A stretch of DNA of 64,000 nucleotides from Holtermannia corniformis (lineage: Eukaryota > Basidiomycota > Tremellomycetes > Holtermanniales): positions 746,277 through 810,276 of the forward strand of contig BCIJ01000001.1 of NCBI GenBank assembly GCA_001599935.1, written 5' to 3'. The position numbers and the translations under genes were made by a program. Below, piece by piece: positions 49,501 through 61,340 of the stretch. Below the pieces are notes generated by a model, which saw only the letters and a list, made by a program, of their open reading frames with translations, was not told where the DNA came from and did not search any database. How positions within the stretch are numbered: position 1 is the stretch's first letter; the number at the start of each line of letters is the position of its first letter.

Positions 49501-51234
49501 ATGTCGCGTGTGCACACACTCCAGACGGTCGCTGCCAATGCGCGCGCACACGAGCAGTCTGCGGCCATCAGCCAGTTCATCCGCGCGGAACGTCCCGCCT
49601 CGGTCGACGACCTCTTGCGCAAGCTCGACGAGACTGCTCCGCCAGCGGGGCTGCGTAGCGTTCAGCAGCAGCAGGCCCTGCCGACACCACCTAGAAGTGC
49701 CGGACCGCGCGTGATCGACCCGACATCCGAGGCGTTGGCCCCAGTGTCCGACCTGCCCGTGGCCATGGCCATGCAGCAGGTCATTGCCGAACGCTGGGCC
49801 GTCGATTCAGAGACCGAGGGCGCCTTCTTCGCCGCCGACCTCTCGGCCGTGTACCAGGCGGTGCACATGTGGCGTGCATCCCCGATAGGAGACCGGGTGG
49901 AAATTTTCTACGCCGTCAAGTGCAACCCTTCACCGCCCGTGTTGCACCTGCTGTCTCTATTGGGCACTTCGTTCGACTGTGCCTCGGCCGCAGAGATCAA
50001 CACGGTCCTAGCCCTGCCCTCTGCGCCGTCCCCGTCGCGCATCATCTTTGCAAACCCCTGCAAGGCCGCGTCTCACATCCGTACAGCCGCTCAGCACGAT
50101 GTGGCCATGATGACGTTTGACAACTCGGACGAACTGCACAAGATCAAGCGTTTGCACCCGCAAGCCAAGCTCGTGCTCCGCATCTTGACAGACGACTCCA
50201 AGTCGCTCTGCCGTCTTGGTCTCAAATTTGGCGCACCACTTGCAACGTGCCCTGGGCTGCTGCAGCTTGCGCGCGAGCTCGGTCTCGACGTCGTCGGTGT
50301 CAGCTTTCACGTCGGGAGCGGGTGCAAGGACCCGGCGCAGTTTGCAGATGCAATCTGGCGAGCCAAGCGCGTGTTCGGCATGGCCGCCGAGGCGGGCTAT
50401 GAGCTCAACTTGCTTGATATTGGTGGCGGGTTTGAGCGCGAGACGTTTGGCGAGATGACCAATGTCATCCGTGAGAACCTTGACTTGTACTTTCCCGAGG
50501 ACGAGGGAGTGCGGGTCATTGCCGAGCCGGGGCGGCTGCTCGTCTCGAGCGGTGAGTGGGTAGAGACAGTCGAGTGCGGACCTGACGGGACTAGCGTTTA
50601 CTCTTGCAACCTCGATCATTGCCCGGCGGCGAGCCTTGCCTGTCACTGACGCCGCTGCGCCCGTCGAGACGGACGAGACTGCCGAGGGCGAGGGTACCGA
50701 CGTCATGTGTCAGTCGTTTCCACGCGTCCAGTTCACCAGCTGACAAGCCCAGACTACATCAACGACGGCGTGTACGGCTCGTTCAACTGTATCTTGTTCG
50801 ACCACCAGATTGTCCACCCGCACCCGCTCTCCGTCTCGCACTCTCTGCCAGCGGCGCTGGCCGGGCCTTCCTTCCCACCACCGCCAAACGTCCACATGGA
50901 CGTTGACCTGCCCGTTCAGCTCGGTTACGCCGACACTGAGCGCGCATCCGTCTGGGGCCCGACTTGTGACTCGATCGACTGTGTGCGCGACACTGTCCGG
51001 CTGCCGCGTGGACTGGAGGTCGGAGACTGGCTCGGCTGGACCGAGATGGGCGCATACACGCTCTGCGCGGCAAGCACTTTCAACGGGTCAGTCGGAGCTC
51101 GTCATGTCGTGGCTCGTATTGACGCTGTTTGCAGGTTCTCGCGTTCGCCGGTCCACTGGACCACCGGCGGGACCCAGCCCGACTCGCTCGCCGTTCGCGT
51201 CTTGCTCGACTCGTTCGCCCGGGCGGAGCGATGA
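49501..51234 (+). CDS. SPE1: Ornithine decarboxylase
   Basis: Four exons (49501-50551, 50595-50708, 50753-51086, 51135-51234) give 532 residues. After a variable N terminus of about 100 residues come the PLP-lysine motif FYAVKCN, DCASAAEI, FANPCK, SFHVGSGC, the glycine loop LLDIGGGF, EPGRLL, YYINDGVYGSFNCI and the active-site cysteine in WGPTCDSID. The enzyme converts ornithine to putrescine, the first step of polyamine synthesis, and works as a dimer. In fungi it is controlled by antizyme; the long N-terminal region is where degradation signals reside in yeast. The leader is complex (upstream ATGs, predicted intron), fitting translational control. Confidence 0.95.
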
Positions 51235-51500
51235 CACGAGTTCAGCTTGCTGCGTAGCGTAATCCCGGACATTTGCTTGCCTTTCTTGCCACCTCCATCT
51301 TGATGCATGTACTGTAATGGACGGCGCCAGAAGACGAGAACTTCCGGTTTGGTGCCTGGTCCGGTCCAAAATGTGACATCCCGCGCGGAGCCAATCCGGC
51401 AGAGGAAGCGCGCGCCCCGATAAGGAGGCCCACCTCTTCTCGGCAACCCGTCTATCACTGTTGACTTCGATACCCTCCTACAGCCACTCGACTCAGAACC

Positions 51501-52325
51501 ATGTCTGCCCCTGTCGAACCCAAGCCTGTTACTCCAGTCGAGGCACTGCCCGTCGCGCCGGTCGACGCTCTTAAGCCGTTGGTCGGTGAACCGACGTTTG
51601 TCGACAAGGCGCTCGCTCAGGCCAAGCCCGTGAGTTTGCTTCTGCCAGTCTACACGGCCTGTTGACAGCCCGAGAATAACTCGGGCGTTGCTCGCTGTAA
51701 AGATAGAAGTGTGGACTGACTGCCTGACAGTACCTTGACAAGGTCAACGAGACGACCAAGCCGTATGTGGATGCCGCAGCGGCGAAAGCCAAGGAGGTCA
51801 TTGACAAGATTGAGGTGAGTGCTGTACACTCTTGACTCGCTTCCGAGGCTGAAGGAGTATTTGATAGGGCAACCCGCCTGCGGCTGGTACCGGCAGCGGC
51901 GAGCGCGTGATTCCCGTTGCGCCTACGTCTGAGACTGGCACCGGCAAGGGCTTCCTCGACTCTGTGCAGGTGTGTAGACGTGTCAAGGCGGCTGCACAGA
52001 CTGATCGGGAACCCAGTCGACATTCACCAACATTACCCACACGATTGATCAGAAGACCACCACGGCCTCGCACCCAGGCGTCATTACCCAGCTTACCAAC
52101 GCCGTCAACAAGGGTATCTCCAAGGTTGACGAGTTTGTCAATGCCGACGTCAGTGTGGATTCGATTACGGGTAGTCTCTGATTGTAGATGCTGATATGGG
52201 GATAGGCGGTGCCGCAGCCGGCTGGTGCAGCAACTGTCACGGGCGCGAGCCCGGCATTGCCCGCTGTTCACACGACCACCAACACGATCCCGCACTCGGC
52301 GCCCAACAACGGGCCGCTCGTTTGA
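51501..52325 (+). CDS. Small Ala/Pro/Thr-rich hydrophilic protein, function unknown
   Basis: Five exons give 188 residues, starting MSAPVEPKPVTPVEALPVAP. Exons 1-3 end in AQAKP, DKIE and FLDSVQ. Two amphipathic helical stretches (FVDKALAQAKPYLDKVNETT and LTNAVNKGISKVDEFVNAD) alternate with Pro/Thr linkers. No signal peptide, membrane span or Cys. The helices with regularly spaced Lys/Asp and Ala resemble lipid-droplet or stress-protective (perilipin or LEA-like) segments, but no family can be named. All splice joins keep phase, and introns carry the same CTGAC-type branch sites as the neighbours, so the gene is likely real. Confidence 0.7.
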
Positions 52326-52571
52326 GCTTGGTCGCCAAGGGTAGGTTAGTTGGACGTAAAGCAGAGAAAGAGTTAGAAGTGTATGCCGGATAAATCTTGG
52401 TCGTCGGTGCTCGTGGTTCCTGATGTACACTTCCATGACTCTTTTAATTACCTGTTCGCAGATCAGTAGCACTGGCGGACGGGATCAGCACAGACGTGGC
52501 CGATTACGTCATGGTCTGAAATCTCCTGCAGCTTGACCACCACCATCGCCTCAGCACCTTTTTCAACAACG

Positions 52572-54017
52572 ATGGAAGGCGACTCGAACCACCTGACATG
52601 GCTCAACGTAGCCATCGGTCTCGCGTTCGTCGCGTTCGACGCCCTCCTATCGGTCGGGTTCGGGCTCGGGATCGGCGGCTCACTGCTCGTTGCGGCCGGT
52701 CGCTGTGTGTTGCAGCTGACGGTTATGGGCTTGGTGCTGGACCAGGTGTTTGCGACGAATAACATCTGGGCGGTGTTTGGGATCGCTGGTGTGTCGTGTG
52801 CGTGCACGAGGGTGTAGCTGATTTGACAGTGCTGTTGAACGTGCTGGGAGCGATCGAGGCCGTCTACAACAAATCCAAGCGACGGTTCACCAACATGGTG
52901 TGTTCTTGTTCCTCTCTACCCTGGTAGGATTCGTAGCCAACGTACGCGCGCAGTTCCCCTTTGTCCTCCTGTCCATCATGTCCGCTTCGCTCCCGATTTC
53001 CATCCTCGGCTCGCACTTTGCCATGGCCCAGCGCCCGTTCTGGAAACCAGACCAATACGGTTAGTCGTTGGCATGGCGACGTGTCAGTGCTGATCCGGGG
53101 CGTGTCATGTAGTGCCGATCTTGGGCATGTTGCTTGGCAACGCGATCAGTTCTGTGGGCGTGGGCATGAACTTGCAAGTGCATGGACGTGTACGGTGGAG
53201 CGCTAATGTTGAGACAGTGTGCAAAAGGAGTTTGTGTGCGTTGGTTCAACGTTGCAGACGTAGCAGTGTTGGCGCTGACTGTGATGACTTGCAGCGAGAG
53301 CCGGGATAAGATTGAGACGTACCTCGCGATGGGCGCAACGCGGTTCGAGGCTTGCAAGCCGATTGGCAAGGAAGCGCTCAAGCTTGCCATGCTGCCGACG
53401 GTGAACCAGCTTAGGTGGGTGTTGTTGCCGGTCACTGCGCTGTTGGCTCACGGCGGTACAGTGTGATTGGTTTGATTTCGATCCCTGGTGGGTTCTACGC
53501 GGTTGCAACGCTCTCGCTGACGACAGTACGCAGGCATGATGACTGGTATGTGGCGTGGTGCTCTCACTGTAGTCGAGTTGACATTGCAGGTGCCATTGTT
53601 GGCGGCAAGTCGGTTGAGCAAGCAGCGCGACTCCAAAGTGGGTCACTAATTGTGAGCCTGTCGAGCTTGCCATGACTGATGCGCCTTGTAGTGATTATCA
53701 TGTTCAGTACGTGATGCCTGGTGTCGCTGCGACGACCTCTCACTCGCGCAGTGATCTCTGCCTCGTCGGCACTAAGCGTGCTGGGTTCAATGGGCTTTGC
53801 TCTCATGGTCCTGATCGACGGCAAGCACCGGATTCGATCCGACCGCCTCGACTCGCGCGCTCCTGCATTCTACCGTGTGCGAGACAGTGCCGCTGAAGGA
53901 CTCTGGACACGGCTCAAACGCGTTACGGCGCCTATCGGACGCAGCTTGTCGTGCTTTGGCGGACGTGACAAGGATTCCGAGGGTGAGCGTCAAGCTCTGC
54001 TCGGTGGCCAGCACTAG
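52572..54017 (+). CDS. UPF0014 / FetB-like membrane permease
   Basis: About seven membrane spans. Signatures include WLNVAIGLAFVAFDALLSVG, the AAGRCVLQLTVMGLVLDQVF block, LLSIMSASLPISILGSHFAM, LGMLLGNAISSVGVGMN, then VQKEFVESRDKIETYLAMGA. The hallmark ATRFEACKPIGKEALKLAML is followed by IGLISIPGMMTGAIVGG, the most conserved part of the family. Bacterial FetB is the membrane part of the FetAB ABC system that exports iron; no ATPase partner is encoded nearby. The C-terminal tail is cytosolic and basic. Gene structure is unusual: exons of 18, 12 and 15 nt (53218-53235, 53534-53545, 53692-53706) and one GC-AG intron (53174-53217). Confidence 0.87.
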
Positions 54018-54022
54018 ACGTA

Positions 54023-54640
54023 GTGAATGCTTGCCATGGATCGATGCGCACTTGCACCGGGGGTTACGGCGTTGCGGTGATTGCGCGTGGGGTCGAGTCC
54101 GGTCGCGGTCCCTCTACCACTTGCCGCAACGGGCAGGGTGCGTGCGCCGTCTCGCTCACGAGCACCGCCGGCCTCCTTCTCGTCCTCGACACGCCAGCAG
54201 CTTTCACCCTAGCGCGCCTGCTCACCCTCGCTCTCAACCACAGCTCATCCTCGGGCCCAACGCTCATCACTCGGCCCAGGCTCTCCCTTCTGGAACCGGT
54301 AAGTGCGCACTCCATCACACCGCGCCCTGGCCTCCCTGGCCGTGAAGATTTGCTCCGTCGCGCCCTCGTCCCAGTCTCGTCCTCACATGCCCATGGGCTG
54401 ACCGTGTGCTTTGTCCCGATCAACAGTACGCGATCGTCTCCGACCGGCATCGCATTCCGTCCCTTCCCCTCGCTCGACCCCATTCCCCCCGCGCCGCCGC
54501 CGCCGCCCACTGTTGTTTGCTTTCCGTTCGACGGCCCATCCACCCGGTCGACCCAGGACAGCACTCGAGCACGCTCGGCGAGCCCACTCACGACGTCACG
54601 AATAGAAGCCACAGTCACGAACGAGGTCACGACCACCTAG
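54023..54640 (+). CDS. Uncertain ORF between FetB-like and PP1 genes
   Basis: An open frame of 205 codons rich in Ser, Pro, Leu and Arg, beginning 5 bp after the FetB-like stop. Codons end mostly in C, as in neighbouring genes. An opposite-strand ORF of 190 codons (54064-54636) shares the same third-position bases, so codon bias cannot decide the strand cleanly. The plus reading has fewer GGG codons. Neither product resembles a known family. The stretch may instead be 5' sequence of the PP1 gene. Confidence 0.28.
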   Translation: MNACHGSMRTCTGGYGVAVIARGVESGRGPSTTCRNGQGACAVSLTSTAGLLLVLDTPAAFTLARLLTLALNHSSSSGPTLITRPRLSLLEPVSAHSITPRPGLPGREDLLRRALVPVSSSHAHGLTVCFVPINSTRSSPTGIAFRPFPSLDPIPPAPPPPPTVVCFPFDGPSTRSTQDSTRARSASPLTTSRIEATVTNEVTTT

Positions 54641-54749
54641 GCAGACTGCGAGGTCGGTCGGCGCACTGCGTCATGCCACATTGCCACACCCTGACTTTTA
54701 CCTCGATAGCTTGCACCCCACCACACGACCTGTCACTGCATCCCTCGTC

Positions 54750-56185
<1,436 letters not shown>

Positions 56186-56575
56186 CCTCGGTCGCTTGCC
56201 GTCGTGTGCCCCATCTCGCATCTTCGTCCGACCTCTGTTTCTGGTAGTCCCCTGTCCATGCTCTCCACTTGATCCTGCGTGATGAAGACTAGTACAGCAA
56301 TGAAGACGACTACCTTTTGCGCGCGCAGCAGTGCCACGAACCGCAAGGTTACGACCGTGTGGCAGGTGAAACCTTGAGCGCCGATCCGCCACGGTCAGAG
56401 CTGTCAGCACCTCGTCGCTCGATCCGTGCGGCTGTCAGCCTGTCAGCCTGCCTTTGGGACAGCTCGCTGACAGCTCAGGGCGTGATGAGACGCTGACAGG
56501 TCCCGTTGACGCTATAAGACTGACGGGCTGGCGTTTTGGATCCACCATCATCCAAAGCATCTCACAGCAGCAAAC
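56186..56575. promoter_or_regulatory. PP1 3' region and promoter of the next gene, with CTGTCAGC cluster
   Basis: 390 bp without coding sequence. It contains five CTGTCAGC/GCTGACAG octamers (56401-56499) and a TATA-like TATAAG at 56513-56518, about 60 bp before the ATG. Confidence 0.5.
56401..56499. repeat. Cluster of five CTGTCAGC octamers, both orientations
   Basis: Forward copies at 56401-56408, 56432-56439 and 56440-56447 (the last two adjacent). Reverse copies (GCTGACAG) at 56466-56473 and 56492-56499. The core TGTCA is the type bound by TALE homeodomain proteins, so a transcription-factor array is possible. The reverse copy also contains CTGAC, the local intron branch-site core, so part of the signal could reflect a 5'UTR intron. 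Confidence 0.55.
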
Positions 56576-57265
56576 ATGTCTTCCCCTGCCACGCCTACCG
56601 TCCCGACCTCGCCCGTCCAGGCCATCGCTCGTAAAGCCGTACCGCGTATCGAGGCCGAGCTGCAGCCCGAAGCCGGCCCTTCGACTCCGCCAGCGCCAGC
56701 ATACTCTTCACCCCAAGCCCAGCGCAACGTCTCGGCCCCACCACCAGCCTACATCCTGAGTGTTGATCCCCCTCTCGTCCAACAGCTCCGCGAAGCCGAG
56801 CACGGTACACCCGCCACCGTCCGGCACGATGCCAACGACAGCTTTGAGACGCTGCCAGTGTACGAAGAGACGACGGCGGTCGAGCCCAAGACGCTGGCGA
56901 GGGGTTTGTGGCTTTGGGGCTTTGTCTGCCCTTTGCTCTGGATCATTGGGTGCTTGATGTGAGTTGCGGGCAGTAACGTTGCATGAAAGGATTCAACTGA
57001 CGTGCTCTTCGTCAACAGTTTGTGCATCCCGCTCAAAGCAACAGAGGAAGAGCAAGATGCAGCCAGCAAGCAAAAAGTCGAAGAGATGATCGCCATCCTC
57101 CGCGAGGTCAGTCTCTGCGTGTTCTATGACGAGGTATCGCATGCTGACGCGCGGGAATAGACCGAGCTCAAGTACGCGCGCAGGTGTGCAAAGTCTCTCG
57201 GGTGCTTTGTCGTGTTCATCTTGGCGATTGTGGCGGTCGTGCTCGGTGTTACCATGACGCGGTAG
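56576..57265 (+). CDS. Two-span membrane protein with PPxY motif, function unknown
   Basis: Starts MSSPATPTVPTSPVQAIARK. The first 100 residues are Pro/Ser/Ala-rich with a PPAY motif (PPPAYILSVDPP), the kind bound by WW domains of Rsp5/Nedd4 ubiquitin ligases, and a second LPVYEE site. A first hydrophobic span, LWLWGFVCPLLWIIGCLI, continues into LCIPL. A cytosolic or luminal loop (KATEEEQDAASKQKVEEMI) and a second span (GCFVVFILAIVAVVLGV) end the protein at MTR. Two introns. The PPxY motif plus membrane spans suggests an Rsp5 adaptor or a substrate at endosome or plasma membrane; that is inference. I cannot name the family. Confidence 0.75.
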
Positions 57266-57456
57266 CTGGGTTGGGATGCGGGTATAGGGCGACGGGCAGC
57301 GATCACTGGACACGGGTTGTATAGGATGCAAGCAGGCATAATCTCATTTCTTTCTGTGCGATGCGGCCTTGTACAACGACTCTGAGTGGGCGATTAGGCG
57401 GCACCGCTGGGGTTTGTCAGCAGACTGGGTGGTTGAGAGCGGACGGATGCAGTTAC

Positions 57457-57819
57457 TCACACAAGGATGTTGTTGCTGTTGGTGATGAACAAGACACGGC
57501 GGTCAGCACACGCGCGAAAGAGCAAAGCACGCACATTGGGATGTGGATCAGCTTGACAAAGTACCCGATAAAGCCCATGACGGCGAAGCCGATGGCGACG
57601 GCCTTGCAGATCTGCACGTACTCTGCCGTGCCCAGTCAGCCATCATCGTTTGCGCACGCAAGGGCCCACGGACCCTTCTGGGTCGGTTTGGTGCACCGGT
57701 TGACAAACTGCAGGACCGTCAGCGTGCTCAGGTCCCACCGGCTGCCGAACACTGACCTGCGTCCCCTCCTTGACGAATTGCTGCGGCAGCTCGGCGAGCT
57801 CTACGACGCGTTCGGCCAT
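57457..57819 (-). CDS. SSS1: Sec61 gamma / Sss1 translocon subunit
   Basis: A very small gene in four exons: 57757-57819, 57674-57707, 57535-57622, 57457-57475. They join in phase to 67 residues. The product begins [20 protein letters not shown], then [40 protein letters not shown] and IPINNILV. This is a near-textbook Sec61 gamma: an amphipathic N-terminal helix, then a single tail-anchor span. It stabilises the Sec61 protein-conducting channel in the ER membrane. It is easily missed because no exon is longer than 88 nt. It is convergent with the two-span protein gene and divergent from the second Zn2Cys6 factor. Confidence 0.95.
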
Positions 57820-58347
57820 GCTGCTTGATTGAGAGTGGATTCCTTTGGGCGGCCACGTCGGAGCGACAACAGAGTGGCTCGGCTAGCCGGCCTAATTGGT
57901 GGCGCCTAATTTACTTCATCACGTGGATCGATGCATCATCGTTATGGCCTAGGCTTGCCGCTCCGCCATCAGTTGAGAAAGGGGTGTACGCTCAGCGCAA
58001 GCGCAAAGCTAGAAGCTCATCGCGAGTATATAGCGCCGAGAGTGCGCGCGCGAAAACGGACAACGCAACCGGTAGTCGTGCCAAACGTCACGCCCGGTCT
58101 AACACCGACCTGAGAAACCTCGCGGATCTTTCAAATTCCCCAGCTCGGACGCCGTTGGAATCGCCACTTTGGCAGCGAGCACTCGACGTCTACTGCCGCC
58201 TTGAACACACCCTACGCGTTTGCTGGCTGCAGCGCGGATTTCCACAGCGCGAGGACGACACGGCGCTCAACCGCTCGTGGTCCGACCACTCCTTGACGAC
58301 GGTCACGAGGCCTGGAACCGCGAGCCCGCTCTTCACTAGCGCCGTTC
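57820..58347. promoter_or_regulatory. Divergent region, SSS1 / second Zn2Cys6 factor
   Basis: 528 bp between opposed start codons. A TATATA string sits near 58027-58032 (GTATATAG). An open plus-strand frame runs through it but carries no recognisable protein, and its codons look random. Confidence 0.45.
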
Positions 58348-61219
58348 ATGACTACCATCATGCCGCCTTCACCGAGCCTGGATGCACGCAATCTGTTTAG
58401 CGCGCACGAGCCTGCAACAGATCTATACCCGCTCGGCGGCGCTCATCAACATCTCATCACCCTCAACCAGGACGCTCAGCCGGCAGAACTACCGGTGCCA
58501 GTGCCGGCTCCTTGGTCAGGCTTCAAGACACAAGATGTGTGAGTGCCACCGCTTGGCGAAACACGTCAAAGGAGCATGGATTGACAGCGTTGCAGCTCGG
58601 CCGCACGTCCAGGCCTTCCGGAACCTTTCACATCACAGAGCTATTTCTCACCAGGCTCCATCAACCCTTATCCACCCCCACCCCATCTGCACGCATCCAC
58701 TTCACGGCTGCCAGCGCCAGCCATCGACGACGGATTGGTCTCGTTACAGGGTTTAGCCACCAACGCGACGCTCGACAGACCTTCCAAACTGCCTGAAACA
58801 GTCGATACAAGGGGCACTTCGAGCCCCGAGACGAGCGATGCGCCGCCAAGGACCGAGGAGAACAGTCGAAGGAGACGGCAAAAGTACACGAGGTCCCGGA
58901 CAGGCTGCTTGGCTTGCCGTGTCAGGCGGATCAAGTGCGACGAGGGCCGTCCAGTGTGCCGGCGCTGCCTGACATCCAAGCGCGAGGTGGGTGGCCTGCA
59001 AACCCGTTTGCGAGGTATTCACCGTGCACAGTGCGAGTTCCCGGATCCAACAGACTTGCCAAAGCGGGCGCCGCGCGGGCTCGGTGGCGCTTCAAGGGGC
59101 AGATCAGTCTCGCCACCGTTGCGCAAGCTAGACGTGCCGCCACTGCCCATTCTTCCATCAAACCCAGCCAGTGTCCCATCTTCTTCCCACTTGTGCGTTT
59201 ATCTGCCCACGTCTGTATGTTGACTGACTCTGGCTTCGTAGCCCGCCGTCTTCTGTTTTGCACAGCGATCACGTCCCCTTGGCGACAGCGGCCCCATGGG
59301 AACCGTTTACCAATCGACAGACTGCGTTCGCGAGCCAAGTCGCCCCCTCGGACTTTGCCACGGGCCAATTCGGCATGGACGCAGCTAGGGGCGCCCTGCC
59401 TGCCGAAGCAGCTGCGTCTCCGCTCATGGCCACGCCGAACTGTGTGTTGCGTCCGACTCGGCCCCTGACACTGCTAATACCCTGACAGTCTTGCTGCCGT
59501 GGTTTCCGACACCGGAAGAGCGTGGCTTGATCTTGCACTAGTGAGTAGTCCTCTCAGACCCACGCAAAGCACTGACAAGTCTAGCTGCGCAAACGCTGCA
59601 GACCTGATGATGGCCATTCCGAGCGGCTTCAATCCCATGCTGGCCATCAACCTCCCGCTTGCCCTAGACTCCCCAAGAGGTAGGTCATCCTACAGATCCT
59701 AGCGAGTCTCACACCCATAGGACACAACGCCGCCGCCGACGCACTGCGCGTAGCTCTTCTCGGCACCGGCGCAGTCCACCAAGCGTTCCTGCTCGCCCGG
59801 TCCCAAGTCAACGCCCTCCAGACCGCATCCATGTTTCAACACGCCAGCAATCTCCGAGATACAGGTAAAGCAATGCTACGGCGCGCATGCACCATCCCAG
59901 GTGGTGGGGCTGGTTCGGACGCCGCTCTGGGCGCTAGCACTGCGTTGGCGACAATTGACATCTTCTTCGGTGGTTCGGGTTGGCAAGATAACTTTAACCT
60001 TGCTCGCGATCTGGTCGCTTTGTATGTGACGAGGGCGTGGGTAGGCGTTGCATCTGCTAACCGGTGGTTATAGCCGTGGAGGACCAGCAGAGATGCTGAA
60101 GCACTCTCAACCGACGTTGTTGGCCGAGGGAGTCACGGTCTCACCGGCTAGGGTGCTGCTCGAGGTCTTGGCTATATACGAGACGTTTGGTGCGCTTGTT
60201 CGACCCTTACGCCGTCGAGACGCTAACGACGCCGCAGGCTGCTTGACATCTGGCGAGGCACCAACACTTCTGAGCGATCGATGGGACAGCTGGTGGTAGG
60301 TCTCGAGGCGCCTTGCGGTGGAGAGCTGGGCTGACCCAACCAGGTTCGAGGGCAGCCGCTCGACGTACGAGGAACACTCTGTGGAAAAGCAGTTTGGCAG
60401 TGAGTGCCAACGGCCATATTCGTCAGCGAGCGCTGACGAGCTCGCACAGTGTCCAAGATCATGGTCCATCTCTTTTCTCGGATCGCCAAGCTGCTGTCTA
60501 CCATGGCGCGCACAAAGGCCAAGATCACCGAGGATCCACAGACAGGACTGGGGGTCGAAGAGCCGCAGGACGCCGGCTCTGTCATCGAGCTCGACGCGGC
60601 TTCCCTCATCTTGCAGGAGGAGGCGCGCACTCTGGCGCGGGACATTGATTGCTGGATCACGAGCTTGCAATTGGTGAATCTGGAGCACGAGCGCGTGCAG
60701 GTTGGCAATCGCGCTTATGCTCACGCCATGAGGGTGTGTTGTCTGGAACAGCAGAGACCCATTGGCTAACGGTTATAGATCCTCATGCTTCGTATGGTCT
60801 TTCGATACCCACGAAGTGATCCAAAGGTCCAGAGTGCAGCGCTCGAAGTCATGCAGCACTGCTCCATCTCGACGGCGGCACTGGGCATGTCGATCGAGTG
60901 AGTCGTTCCAAAAGACCCGGCCGACAAGCGCATGCTGATTCTCTCAAGCTTGACCTGGCCTGCCATCATCGGCGGTTGCTGCCTTGATGGAACGAACCGG
61001 CAGTGGGTCCTCACTCTGCTAGAGGGCTTCAAGTGAGTGGCGAGATGGCCGATGCCCGATGCCCGATGCTGACCATGGCGCAGATCCCAGTGCTGCTTTG
61101 ACGTTGAAACCGCATCGCGGATCATCTCCGAAGTCTGGCGCCAGGTCGATGCTGGCGACCCGCAAGCCGACTGGAAGCCCGTCTGCGAAGCGCTGGGCAT
61201 GGAAGTCTTGCTGTGCTGA
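58348..61219 (+). CDS. Zn2Cys6 transcription factor with Fungal_trans_2-type domain
   Basis: Multi-exon gene of about 750-800 codons. After a Pro-rich N terminus, a basic stretch (SRRRRQKYTRSRTG) leads into the zinc cluster: CLACRVRRIKC, GRPVCRRC, TSKREC. Its final cysteine lies across an intron (donor GTGGGT near 58987). The C-terminal half is helical, with blocks such as NAAADALRVALLGTGAVHQA, EVLAIYETFGCLTSGEAPTL and RYPRSDPKVQSAALEVMQHC, in the style of the Fungal_trans_2 family. It ends with VCEALGMEVLLC. Probably a DNA-binding regulator of metabolism or development; no target is evident. The next gene starts 121 bp downstream. Confidence 0.87.
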
Positions 61220-61340
61220 GAGCAACCACGGAGAATCAGGGAATCGTCGCGGTGCATATAGTGGCATGCAGCGGCCGACGTGGGCTGTAACCAAACATCG
61301 AGTTGCTAGTTGCACAAGGCTCACGCAGCAACACGATCCA

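Noticed and set aside
57825..58400. Plus-strand ORF of 191 codons upstream of the second Zn2Cys6 gene
   Set aside because: No motif, poor codon use, and it occupies the promoter space of two divergent genes.
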